Source: Pseudomonas sp. Irchel s3b2 (GTDB taxonomy: Bacteria > Pseudomonadota > Gammaproteobacteria > Pseudomonadales > Pseudomonadaceae). Taken from it: DNA of 64,000 bases. Below the pieces are notes generated by a model, which was not told where the DNA came from, ran no database searches, and saw nothing but the letters and a program-made list of their open reading frames with translations. The translations under genes and the position numbers were made by a program. Location: contig NZ_FYEB01000004.1 of assembly GCF_900187445.1 (NCBI RefSeq), positions 62,001-126,000 on the forward strand, given 5' to 3'. Below are positions 1 through 10,900 of the stretch, in pieces. Each line of letters starts with the position of its first letter. Position 1 is the stretch's first letter.

Positions 1-1208
1 TGGTTCAATTCTTCGCGTTGCCATTCCCGCTGTTCCTCCAGGCCGCGAATGCTGTTCAGGGCTTTTTCGACGTCGGCAAACCCGTTGATGATCGCGCCTC
101 GATAGGTTTCCAGCAGTTCTTGTTGACGGGCCATGGCCTTGTCACGCTCAGCGCCGAGGCGGCCGTTGTTGAAGATCGGTGCGACCAGCCCGGCGGTGAG
201 GTTATAGAACGGGCTGCGCAGAATATCGTTGGCCGTGTTGGCACCCGAGCCGATGTTGGCGCTCAGGGTCACGGCGGGTAGCATCGCGGCGCGAGCGACA
301 GTGACGTCGGCCTGGGCGGCGGCCAGTTGCGCTTCGGCGCGGGCGATGTCCGGGCGGCGGCTGAGCAGTTCGCTGGGCAGCCCGGCCCCGATGGCAGGCC
401 ACTGCAGTTGATCGAAGGACTCCTGGCTGGGCGACAGTTGCTGAACCGGCCGGCCAAGGAGGGCGGCGAGGCTGATCAGGGCGTCCTCGGCTTGCTGGCG
501 AATCAGCGGCAGTTGCCGTTGTTGCGCCGCCACCAGGCTTTTCTGTTGCGCCAGTTCCAGTGCGGTGGCCGAGCCTGAATCGAAACGGGTCTGCACCAGT
601 TTCAGGACATTCTGTGCATTGGCCAGGTTCAGCTCGGCAATGCGACTTCGTTCACCCAGCGCCAAGGTTTGCGCGTAGCTGTCGGCAACCCCGCTGAGCA
701 AGGTCAACTCGACCGTAGCCTGATCGAACTCGCTGGCGCGCAGCCCGAACTGCGCACTGTCTCGGGACGCGCGCTTGCCGCCCCAGAAGTCGATTTCGTA
801 ACTGGCGCTGAGGCTGGCGTCAAAGTAGTCCACGGCTTTATCGCTGCTGCTGGCATCGAGTTGGCGGTAGCCGTTGCCGTGCAGCAGTCGCTGGTGGTTG
901 GCGTTCATGCCGGCCGTGACCTCTGGTAACTGCGAGCCGCCGGCAATCACTGTGTCGGCCTGAGCCTGGCGCACTCGAGCGATAGCGGCGGCCAGATCAT
1001 AGCTGCCGACGCGGGTCTGTTCGATCAGGTGATCGAGCTGCGGGCTGCCAAACTGCGTCCACCATTGCCGATTCGCTAGGGAAGCGCTTTCGCGGTGTGG
1101 TGATTGCCAGGCCAGCGGGGGTTGAATGCCGCTGGCCGGGCGCGGAGCGGGGTGGCTGCACGCGCCGAGTAACAGGCAAAGGGTCAACAGGCTCAATTGC
1201 GGTTTCAT
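1..1208 (-). CDS. opmQ: Outer-membrane efflux lipoprotein of the pyoverdine exporter (OpmQ-like), 3' end outside the window
   Basis: This is a TolC/OprM-family outer-membrane channel, expected to complete a tripartite exporter with the two upstream genes and release pyoverdine. The first 402 codons are visible; the C-terminus lies beyond base 1. The N-terminus is a lipoprotein signal with lipobox LLLGAC, giving an acylated Cys near residue 17. The body shows the Ala/Gln-rich helical repeats of the family, for example RRPDIARAEAQLAAAQADV. ATG at 1208 lies 7 nt after the pvdT stop, so the three genes form one minus-strand operon pvdR-pvdT-opmQ, as in the PAO1 pyoverdine locus. The gene symbol rests mainly on this context; sequence alone would only say NodT/OprM-like lipoprotein. 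Confidence 0.88.
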   Translation of the reverse strand, partial: MKPQLSLLTLCLLLGACSHPAPRPASGIQPPLAWQSPHRESASLANRQWWTQFGSPQLDHLIEQTRVGSYDLAAAIARVRQAQADTVIAGGSQLPEVTAGMNANHQRLLHGNGYRQLDASSSDKAVDYFDASLSASYEIDFWGGKRASRDSAQFGLRASEFDQATVELTLLSGVADSYAQTLALGERSRIAELNLANAQNVLKLVQTRFDSGSATALELAQQKSLVAAQQRQLPLIRQQAEDALISLAALLGRPVQQLSPSQESFDQLQWPAIGAGLPSELLSRRPDIARAEAQLAAAQADVTVARAAMLPAVTLSANIGSGANTANDILRSPFYNLTAGLVAPIFNNGRLGAERDKAMARQQELLETYRGAIINGFADVEKALNSIRGLEEQREWQREELN

Positions 1209-1215
1209 AGATCGA

Positions 1216-3189
<1,974 letters not shown>

Positions 3190-4362
3190 TCAGCCTCCGC
3201 TGCCGTCGACGGGGCCGATCAACAGGTGATCGCCGTCGTCCAGCCCGTCGAGGATCTGCACCTTCAGGCGATCGCTGATGCCGGTACGCACGGTCCGTTG
3301 CTCGATGTCACCGTTTTGGGCGACGACTCGAGCCGATTGACTGTCCGCTTGCGGGCCGCCCTGCAAGGCCGCGACCGGCGCGGTGAGGACATTTTTTGCC
3401 TGGTGGGAGACAAAGAACACTTGGGTGGTCATTTCCGCCATCAGCGCGTTGTCGGTGTTGTCGACGTCCAGCAGCACCGTGTACAGCACTACGCGACCGG
3501 TGCCGCTCTTATTGGCGCTGGCCGGACTGCCACCACCCCGACTGGTTTGATCCAGTGGTTTGGGTGGTATTGGCAGGATCTGCCGGACCGTGCTGCTCCA
3601 GCGCCGATTGCCGCCGCTGAGCGTGGTGAACCAGGCGGTCATACCGGGTTTGACGTGTCCGATATCAGCCTCCGAAACCTCGGCCCAGACTGTCATGGGC
3701 GACAGTTTGGCGATGCGCAGGATCAGCGGCGTTTGCTGCTGGGCGTTGAGGGTCTGGCCTTCCCGGGCATCGAGGGCGACGACCGTTCCGCTCATCGGTG
3801 CGTAAATGCGCGTATAGCCGAGTTCGGCCTGATCGCTGCGCAGGCTGGCCTGGGCCTGGCGGATCTGCGCCTCGAACATGTCGATGCGCGCCTGGGTTGT
3901 ACGCAGTTCGGCCTGGGCCGTTTGCACATCTTCGTCGCGTGTGGCGCCGCCGGCGGCGAGGTTCTGTTGGCGTTGATATTTCTGCCGGGCCAGGTCGTGT
4001 TGTGCACGTTGCTCCTGAAGCTGCGCCTTGAGGTTGTCGATGGAAAATCGCCCGGCGTCGAGTTTGGCCTGCTGGGTGGAAGGGTCTATTTCCACCAGCA
4101 ACTGGCCTTCCTTGACGACATCACCGACCTCCACATGAATCTTTTGAATCTGCCCCGAGGCCTGGGCACCGACATCGACATACCGCCGCGGTTGCAGGGT
4201 CCCCAAGGCCGTGACGCTGCTTTCAATGTCGCCGCGGGCGACCTGGACGGTGGCGAACCGGTCACGGCCGGGAGGCAGGACCTGCCAGGCTGCGACAGCG
4301 ATAATGGGGATCAGACAAAGGGCTACAAGCAGGGCGCGTCGGGTATGACGGGGACGTTTCAT
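3190..4362 (-). CDS. pvdR: Periplasmic adaptor subunit of the pyoverdine exporter (PvdR, MacA/HlyD family)
   Basis: This is a 390-residue membrane-fusion protein. It has an N-terminal membrane anchor (ALLVALCLIPIIAVAAW), a biotinyl-lipoyl-like motif (VQVARGDIESSVTALGTLQPRR...VDVGAQASG), a long Gln/Ala-rich coiled coil (about 100-190) and a beta-barrel domain. It would bridge PvdT in the inner membrane to OpmQ in the outer membrane. The frame stays open upstream to 4545, but ATG 4362 (MKRPRHTRR) is preferred. The longer version would start with an implausible arginine- and cysteine-rich stretch and would place a PvdS-type promoter (4472-4495) inside the coding region. It is the first gene of the minus-strand export operon. 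Confidence 0.9.
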   Translation of the reverse strand: MKRPRHTRRALLVALCLIPIIAVAAWQVLPPGRDRFATVQVARGDIESSVTALGTLQPRRYVDVGAQASGQIQKIHVEVGDVVKEGQLLVEIDPSTQQAKLDAGRFSIDNLKAQLQEQRAQHDLARQKYQRQQNLAAGGATRDEDVQTAQAELRTTQARIDMFEAQIRQAQASLRSDQAELGYTRIYAPMSGTVVALDAREGQTLNAQQQTPLILRIAKLSPMTVWAEVSEADIGHVKPGMTAWFTTLSGGNRRWSSTVRQILPIPPKPLDQTSRGGGSPASANKSGTGRVVLYTVLLDVDNTDNALMAEMTTQVFFVSHQAKNVLTAPVAALQGGPQADSQSARVVAQNGDIEQRTVRTGISDRLKVQILDGLDDGDHLLIGPVDGSGG

Positions 4363-4471
4363 GCAGGGTTCCGGCCAATGGGATTCGGCCCGTCGCTCAG
4401 GTGACGCGCAAAATCTGGCGACAGCTGGACGCTGTCGGAAGGGCCGACAGACACGGGGAGCTGTCCTGTAA

Positions 4472-4495
4472 ACGATGGAAGAGGCGGGGAATTTA
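4472..4495 (-). promoter_or_regulatory. PvdS-dependent promoter (iron-starvation box) of pvdR-pvdT-opmQ
   Basis: On the minus strand TAAAT (4495-4491) is followed by exactly 16 nt and then CGT (4474-4472). This matches the known iron-starvation box TAAAT-N16/17-CGT recognised by sigma factor PvdS. It lies 110 nt upstream of the preferred pvdR ATG, in the right orientation. The arrangement matches that of the box in front of pvdA in this window, so both genes are probably under one regulator; pvdS itself is not in the window. Confidence 0.75.
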
Positions 4496-4584
4496 ACCGC
4501 GGACGCTTGGAAGGACAGGCAAGGTTTACAGGTATAGGACAGCACTATTTATCAGGCAAATAGAAACAGCGCTTTAAATCTATA

Positions 4585-4599
4585 TGAGAATTACTATAA
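4585..4599. promoter_or_regulatory. Candidate Fur box in the pvdR/fpvI intergenic region
   Basis: TGAGAAT-T-ACTATAA matches the 7-1-7 Fur consensus TGATAAT-N-ATTATCA at 11 of 14 arm positions. It sits in an AT-rich stretch about 100 nt upstream of the fpvI start. Iron-dependent Fur repression is the known control of fpvI-type sigma genes. The site is inferred from sequence only. Confidence 0.55.
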
Positions 4600-4696
4600 A
4601 TTACACGCTCGAAACTGCCACCATCGTGCCACTGCCTACCCCGCGGTCGCGGATCTGGTTCAAGGATAGAAACCGCACCCTTTGCGGCCGGGAGTC

Positions 4697-5179
4697 ATGT
4701 TGGAAAACTACTATCGCGAGCTGGTGTGTTTCCTGAACGCCAAGCTAGGCAACCGTCAGGTGGCCGAAGATGTGGTGCATGACGCTTATCTGCGGGTGCT
4801 GGAGCGTTCCAGTGAGACGCCGATCGAACAACCCCGGGCATTTCTTTATCGCACCGCGCTCAATCTGGTGATTGACGACCACCGCCGCAATGCCTTGCGT
4901 CAGGTCGAATCCCTGGACGTGCTCGACAGCGAAGAACGCTACTTCACGCCATCCCCCCATAACAGTATCGATCACGGTCAACGCCTGGACATGCTCCAGC
5001 GCGCACTGGCGGAGTTGCCACGGCTGTGTCGCGAGAGTTTTCTTTTGCGCAAGATCGACGGCTTGTCGCACCCGCAAATCGCCGAGCACCTGGGTATTTC
5101 CCGGGCGCTGGTGGAAAAGCACATCGTCAATGCCATGAAGCATTGCCGGGTGCGCATGCGCCAGTGGGACGCCCATTGA
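4697..5179 (+). CDS. fpvI: ECF sigma factor of the FecI/FpvI type
   Basis: This is a 160-residue ECF sigma-70 factor. Region 2 (about 1-70) contains the typical AEDVVHDAYLRVLE segment. Region 4 (about 100-155) contains LPRLCRESFLLRKIDGLSHPQIAEHLGISRALVEKHI in consecutive segments, a helix-turn-helix. By position between pvdR and pvdA it corresponds to FpvI, which directs transcription of the ferripyoverdine receptor gene. ATG 4697 has a GGAG only 2 nt upstream; TTG 4682 and TTG 4700 are alternatives. No fpvR anti-sigma gene lies beside it, unlike PAO1. A different surface-signalling role within the FecI family cannot be excluded. Confidence 0.8.
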   Translation: MLENYYRELVCFLNAKLGNRQVAEDVVHDAYLRVLERSSETPIEQPRAFLYRTALNLVIDDHRRNALRQVESLDVLDSEERYFTPSPHNSIDHGQRLDMLQRALAELPRLCRESFLLRKIDGLSHPQIAEHLGISRALVEKHIVNAMKHCRVRMRQWDAH

Positions 5180-5204
5180 TCGGCATCGTTTAAGCCAGCC
5201 ACGT

Positions 5205-5228
5205 TAAATTTTTTTTCATTGTCCTCGT
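5205..5228 (+). promoter_or_regulatory. PvdS-dependent promoter (iron-starvation box) of pvdA
   Basis: TAAAT (5205-5209), a 16-nt spacer and CGT (5226-5228) match the PvdS consensus exactly. The box is 95 nt upstream of the pvdA ATG and just after the fpvI stop, so pvdA has its own iron-starvation promoter. Confidence 0.8.
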
Positions 5229-5322
5229 TCCTATTCAACAGACGATCTGCTGCCGAAAAGGCCGGTCAGGTCACCCAGGCTTTATCCCCGCTGCTCCGGG
5301 GTTCATCCAGAGGACACTGGAA

Positions 5323-6660
5323 ATGACACAGGCAATTGCATCGCCCATCGTTCACGACCTGATCGGCGTCGGCTTCGGCCCTTCGAACCTGGCTCTGGCC
5401 ATCGCCCTGCAAGAGCGCGGGCCGAGCCAGGGCGAGCTGGATGTGCTGTTTCTCGACAAGCAGGCGGACTATCGCTGGCACGGCAACACCCTGGTCACCC
5501 AGAGCGAACTGCAGATTTCCTTCCTCAAGGATCTGGTGACGCTGCGTAACCCGACCAGCCCGTATTCCTTCGTCAACTACCTCAAGCACCACGGTCGTCT
5601 GGTGGACTTCATCAACCTCGGCACCTTTTACCCGTGTCGCATGGAATACAACGACTACCTGCGCTGGGTCGCCGGGCAATTTACCCAACAGAGCCGCTAT
5701 GGTGAGGAAGTGCTGACCATTGAGCCGGTGCTGCATCACCAGCAGGTTGAAGCACTGCGGGTGATCTCGCGCGATACTCAAGGTCAGCAGCATGTGCGCA
5801 CCACCCGTTCGGTGGTGGTCAGCGCCGGCGGTACACCGCGCATTCCTGAAGCGTTCAAGGCGCTGAAGGATGACGGCCGGGTGTTCCACCACTCCCAGTA
5901 CCTGGAGCGCATGGCCAAGCAGCCGTGCGTGAACAACCAACCGATGAGCATCGCGATCATCGGCGGCGGGCAGAGTGCGGCGGAAGCCTTCATCGATTTG
6001 AACGACAGCTTCCCGTCGGTGCAGGTGGATATGATCCTGCGCGGCTCGGCCCTGAAACCGGCTGATGACAGCCCCTTCGTCAACGAAGTGTTCTCGCCGG
6101 AGTTCACCGACCTGGTGTTCCAGCAGGCCAGCAGCGAACGCGAGCGCCTGGTCAACGAATACCACAACACCAACTATTCGGTGGTGGACATCGACCTGAT
6201 CGAACGCATCTACGGTATCTTCTACCGGCAGAAAGTCTCGGGCATCGCGCGCCACGCGTTCCGTACCCTGACCACCCTCGAAAAAGCCACCGCCACCGAG
6301 CGCGGCATCGAGCTGGTGATGCGCAACAACGCCACCGGTGCAGTCAAGGCTCGCTGCTACGACGCCGTGGTGCTGGCCACCGGTTACGAGCGCCAAATGC
6401 ACCGCAAACTGCTGGCGCCGCTGGAACAGTACCTGGGTGATTTCGAGGTTGATCGCAACTACAAATTGATCACCGACGAGCGTTGCAAGGCCGGCATCTA
6501 CATGCAGGGTTTCTGCCAGGCCAGTCACGGCTTGAGCGACACCTTGCTGTCGATCCTGCCGATCCGCGCCGATGAAATTGCCGGCTCGTTGTATGACCAT
6601 GGCAAATCCCCTGGGCATGGCCGGTCGGTGATGGACGTGTTGTTGGCCACAGCGAGCTGA
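5323..6660 (+). CDS. pvdA: L-ornithine N5-monooxygenase (PvdA), pyoverdine biosynthesis
   Basis: This cytoplasmic flavoenzyme hydroxylates the side-chain nitrogen of L-ornithine using NADPH and O2, the first step toward the hydroxamate iron ligands of pyoverdine. Its 445 residues match the family length. An FAD-binding motif lies near the N-terminus (GVGFGPSNLALAIAL, about 16-30) and an NADPH-binding motif in the middle (IIGGGQSAAEAF, about 212-223). The family's ATGYE segment is near 350 and a substrate-region SHGLSDTLLS near 405. ATG 5323 is preceded by AGAGGA. The PvdS box upstream indicates iron-starvation control; no other non-ribosomal peptide genes are in this window. Confidence 0.97.
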   Translation: MTQAIASPIVHDLIGVGFGPSNLALAIALQERGPSQGELDVLFLDKQADYRWHGNTLVTQSELQISFLKDLVTLRNPTSPYSFVNYLKHHGRLVDFINLGTFYPCRMEYNDYLRWVAGQFTQQSRYGEEVLTIEPVLHHQQVEALRVISRDTQGQQHVRTTRSVVVSAGGTPRIPEAFKALKDDGRVFHHSQYLERMAKQPCVNNQPMSIAIIGGGQSAAEAFIDLNDSFPSVQVDMILRGSALKPADDSPFVNEVFSPEFTDLVFQQASSERERLVNEYHNTNYSVVDIDLIERIYGIFYRQKVSGIARHAFRTLTTLEKATATERGIELVMRNNATGAVKARCYDAVVLATGYERQMHRKLLAPLEQYLGDFEVDRNYKLITDERCKAGIYMQGFCQASHGLSDTLLSILPIRADEIAGSLYDHGKSPGHGRSVMDVLLATAS

Positions 6661-6819
6661 TATTGAGTCGCTCCTGAAAAGATCACAGTCTGCCGCAACG
6701 CCTACTACAGGAGCGCGTCCGAAAGGGGTACGGCATTTCAGAAAAGTCCTACAGAAAGCCCGAGAGGTCTTCCGTAGCCTTGCGCCCTCATTAATCTGAC
6801 ACCCTTCAGGGGGGCGCCA

Positions 6820-7278
6820 TTGTCGAACAAGTCCTTTCGCATCCTGATCGCTGACGAACAACACTTTAACCGGCTGAGAATCGAGCGTTGTTTCAACCAG
6901 CTCGGTTATTACCGGGTAGCGCCGGTGCAAAGCCTGGAAGAGTTGCTGACCCTGGTGGAGTACGGTCGCGAACCCTTCGATCTGTTGGTCATCGATGCCG
7001 CGCTGGCGGGTGGGACTCTGGACTTGGTGGATTATTGCCTCGATAACCGGCAACTGGAGCGTGTGCTGATCTACGACGGCCAACAGGCCTGGTTGCCACC
7101 GCTGCCAGCCAGGGGGCAACAGAAGATTCAGGTCAGTCACATCTTGCCTGACCTCGCATCAATTCAACGTTTGATGGCGTTCGTTGATCCGCAGGACCGT
7201 TCGTCTGAACTATCATTTCTGTCAGGTAGTTCAGACCGGCATTCCATGCAAAAGTCCATGCGCAGCTACTGCGTCTAA
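6820..7278 (+). CDS. Receiver-only response-regulator-like protein, degenerate
   Basis: This 152-residue protein begins with a CheY-like receiver fold (ILIADEQ...FDLLVIDAAL) and has no output domain. D12 and D59 align with the acidic pocket and the phosphoacceptor. The usual Thr/Ser after strand 4 is replaced (LIYDGQQ), and the conserved Lys-Pro near strand 5 is missing (SHILPDLAS). Classical phosphorylation switching is therefore doubtful. The start is TTG 6820 with an AGGGGGG ribosome-binding site. It lies 54 nt upstream of the BvgA-like regulator and is probably co-transcribed. A role as phosphate sink or protein-binding modulator of the neighbouring phosphorelay is possible but not shown by the sequence. 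Confidence 0.75.
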   Translation: MSNKSFRILIADEQHFNRLRIERCFNQLGYYRVAPVQSLEELLTLVEYGREPFDLLVIDAALAGGTLDLVDYCLDNRQLERVLIYDGQQAWLPPLPARGQQKIQVSHILPDLASIQRLMAFVDPQDRSSELSFLSGSSDRHSMQKSMRSYCV

Positions 7279-7332
7279 TCCGGACCTTGCCCATGGGCAG
7301 TGAGTGCTCGTGTTTTTGCCTAGGGAGTTGCC

Positions 7333-7959
7333 ATGAAGTCAGCGTTGATTGTGGACGATCATCCGGTGATTCGCAGAGCAGTCGAAATCGTACTCAAGCT
7401 TGAGGGATACAAACGCATCTACGAAGCCTCCAGCGGTAATGAGGTCTTGCCGATGATTCGCGAACACAAGCCTGAACTGGTGGTGCTGGATCTCAACATT
7501 CCATCCCTCGACGGGCTGGATGTGCTGGCACGGATTCAGGCTGGCGAGGTGCGGTGTCGCATCGTGGTCTTCACGTCCCAGGAGCCCATGTTTTATCAGG
7601 ATCGATGCATGCGCGCCGGTGCTGCGGCCTATGTCGCCAAGACCAACGATCTGCAGCATCTGCACAAAGCCGTGCACGCCGTGATGGGGGGATACACCTA
7701 TTTCACACAGCTGCCCTCGAGTTCAGTGTCCTTGAGTATGTTGCAGCGCAGCGAAAAGCAGATGATCGACAATCTGTCGGACCGCGAATTGACGATCTTC
7801 CAGCATCTGGCACGGGGCGTGAGCAACAAGGTCATCGCTGAAATCATGCATTTGAGCCACAAGACCGTCAGTACCTACAAAACCCGTTTGATCGGAAAAC
7901 TCAACGTGGAATCGTCGGTGCATCTGCGTGATCTTGCCCGACGCAATCATCTGATCTGA
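7333..7959 (+). CDS. LuxR/NarL-family response regulator (BvgA/EvgA type)
   Basis: This 208-residue DNA-binding response regulator has an N-terminal receiver (about 1-118) with acidic pair D8/D9, phosphoacceptor D53, T81 and K103. A C-terminal LuxR-type helix-turn-helix (about 143-205) contains LSDRELTIFQHLARGVSNKVIAEIM and the recognition segment SHKTVSTYKTRL. Its stop codon directly abuts the ATG of the hybrid kinase (TGAATG), so regulator and kinase are translationally linked as in BvgAS, EvgAS and RocA1S1 systems. Target genes cannot be read from the window. Confidence 0.9.
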   Translation: MKSALIVDDHPVIRRAVEIVLKLEGYKRIYEASSGNEVLPMIREHKPELVVLDLNIPSLDGLDVLARIQAGEVRCRIVVFTSQEPMFYQDRCMRAGAAAYVAKTNDLQHLHKAVHAVMGGYTYFTQLPSSSVSLSMLQRSEKQMIDNLSDRELTIFQHLARGVSNKVIAEIMHLSHKTVSTYKTRLIGKLNVESSVHLRDLARRNHLI

Positions 7960-10900
7960 ATGAACACCCTCCGACACTTGCGCTGCCTGAAAAGCCTGCT
8001 GTTCCTGGGGCTTGGCCTATGGATGTCGTATGTCAGTGCCCAGCCGCAAACTTTGACCTTGCTGGGTCGTTCCTACGCGCAAGGGTCTACGGTCAAGCTG
8101 TCGGAGGCCGATTCACGCTGGCTGCAGCAAAAGGGCCGGTTGGTGCTTGCCGTCTCTGCCCCGGACTATCCCCCCTTCGACATCACTACCACGGGCCATG
8201 CGTTGGAGGGGGTTACGGCGGACTACGCCGGTTTGCTCAAACAGCTTTTGCAGGTGGAGATCGACGTTCAACGCTACGGGTCGCGAGAAGAGGCCCTCCA
8301 GGCGCTCAAACAAGGGACGGCCGACCTGCTGGGAACGGCTAACAGTTATGAGGCACAGGATCCGCAGCTACAGAAGTCCAGCGCCTATGCCGTCGATCAA
8401 CCGGTACTGGTGACCCGCACCGATTCGCCTTACACGCTGACCCCGGCACTGGCCGGCAAGCGCCTGGCGATGCTGTACCACTACTTGCCCGAGCAATACG
8501 TGCAGCAGTTTTATCCCGAGGCACGGGTCGAGCTCTTTCCTTCGACGCTGGGGGCGGTAGGGGCCGTGGCGTTCGGTCAGGCGGATGTCTATCTGGGCGA
8601 TGCGATCAGCGCCCAATACCTGATCAGCAAAAACTACCTGAACAACGTCCAGCTGGCTGATTTTTCTGCCATGGAGCCTGGCCGTTTTGCCTTTGCCATG
8701 GCCCGCGATAATCGCCGGTTGTTGCGTATCGTCAACCAGGCGCTGACGGCGATCACGACCAATGAACAAATGAATATCTTGCGCCGCTGGGGAGGTGGAG
8801 GTGCCTCTATTTCGGGCACTCAGCCGTTGCATTTCAGCGTGACCGAGCAGCATTGGCTCCAGCAGCATCCGCATTTGAGGGTCGCGATCAATGAAAATCT
8901 GATGCCGATTTCCTTCTTCGACAGCGAAGGCAGGTTTCGCGGTATTGGCGCTGATGTATTGGAGAAAATCAGCCTGCGCACAGGCTTGACGTTCGACATA
9001 CGACCGACAAAGTCCGTCGCTGAAATGTTCGAGTGGATCAAGACCGGGCAGGTCGATCTGGTGGCAGGAATCAGCCCCAGCATCGAACGTGAAGCCGAGT
9101 TGCAGTTCACTCGCCCGTTTCTGACCAGCCCGAATGTACTGGTGACTCGCGCAGAGCCGGGCAGCCCCGTGACGCTTGATGATATGGCAGGCAAAACCCT
9201 GGCCGTTACCCAGGGCAACAGTGCTGGCGAATTCATCCGTCAGCATTTTCCGCAAATCCGGCTGGTCAATGCACCGTTGACGGCAGATGCGATGGAAATG
9301 GTCGCCCAAGGCAAGGCTGACGGCGGTATCAATTCGTTGATCGGCGCCCGTTACATGATTTCCCGGCTGTATCGCGGTCGTCTGCAAGTGACAAGCACCG
9401 TTGGCGTCGATCCCGCTCGCAGCACGCTGGCGACCGGGCGGGACGCCCCCGAGCTGCATTCGATACTGGACAAGGCGCTGCTCAGTATCGCCCCCGAAGA
9501 GATCGACGAGATGACTCAGTATTGGCGCAATGACCTGATGCTGGAGGAAAGCTACTGGCTGCGTCATCGCCAACAAATTCTCCAGGCCTTCGTCGTGGCC
9601 GGCGCCTTGTTGCTGCTCGCCCTGGCCTGGATCGTCTGGCAGCGTCGGCAGATTCGTCAGCGTCAGCAGTGGCTCAAACAACTGCAGGACGCCAAGGACG
9701 CCGCCGACGATGCCAACCGGGCCAAGACCACGTTCCTGGCCACCATGAGCCATGAGATCCGCACGCCGATGAATGCACTGCTCGGCATGCTTGAACTGGC
9801 GCTGAAACGGGCAGATGAGGGCGTTACCGACCGCGCGGCCATCGAGGTGGCGTCAAATGCCGGGCAGCAGTTGCTGGCATTGATCGGCGACATTCTGGAC
9901 ATCGCCCGTATCGAGTCCGGACATCTGTCGCTGTCGCCGGAGCGGGCCAATTTGCAGGCGCTGGTAGTGTCGGTATGCCGGGTCTTTGAAGGCCTGGCAC
10001 GGCAGAAGAATCTGCAGTGGCGGGTCGAACTGGACGAGCACAGCGACCGTGATGTGTTGATCGACCCCACGCGTTTCAAACAGGTGCTGTCCAATCTATT
10101 GAGCAATGCAATCAAGTTCACCCACGAAGGCGAGGTCAGTCTGAGCATGCGGATTGTGCCCGCGCCGCCTGATCGTCTCGTGGTCAGTGTGCGCATCGAG
10201 GACAGCGGCATCGGTATCAGCGCCTTTGACCAGCAACGACTGTTCAGCCCTTTCGTGCAGGCAGGGAACAGTCAGCAAACAGGCCGACAGGGTTCCGGTC
10301 TGGGGCTGGCGATCAGCCGCACGTTGTGCGAAATGATGGGGGGGCGCTTGCAGCTCGACAGCCTTCTGGGGCACGGCACCCGGGTGGACATCAGCCTTGA
10401 AGTGGTCGCATTGCACACGTTGCCCGTCATTGAAATGTCGGAGAGTGAATCACAGATAAAGACCCGCCCTCTGACGATTCTGGTGGTCGATGATTACCCG
10501 GCCAATCGGTTGTTGCTTTCGCGGCAACTGAGTTATTTGGGGCACCACGTTCGAGTCGCGGAGGATGGTCAGCAAGGTTTCAAGCAATGGCGTGAACACA
10601 CCTTCGATCTGGTCATCACCGACTGCAACATGCCGCTGGTCAGCGGTTATGAACTGGCGGGTGCGATCCGCGATGAGGAACGGTTTGAAGTGGGGCAACC
10701 GACCGTGATTCTGGGCTTCACCGCCAATGCGCAACCCGAGGTGAAAACCCGTTGTATTGAAGCAGGTATGGACGATTGCCTGTTTAAACCGATTCGATTG
10801 ATCGACCTGAGTGCATGGTTGGCCACGAGATTTTCCAGCGAACCGGCAGACGCGACCGAAGGCCTTTCCATGGTCGAAATCGATTTAAGCGGGCTGCAGC

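Noticed and set aside
5266..7140. 624-codon open frame on the minus strand across pvdA and the receiver gene
   Set aside because: It lies antisense to pvdA, has low-complexity His/Gln/Val-rich composition typical of GC-rich shadow frames, and no start signals.
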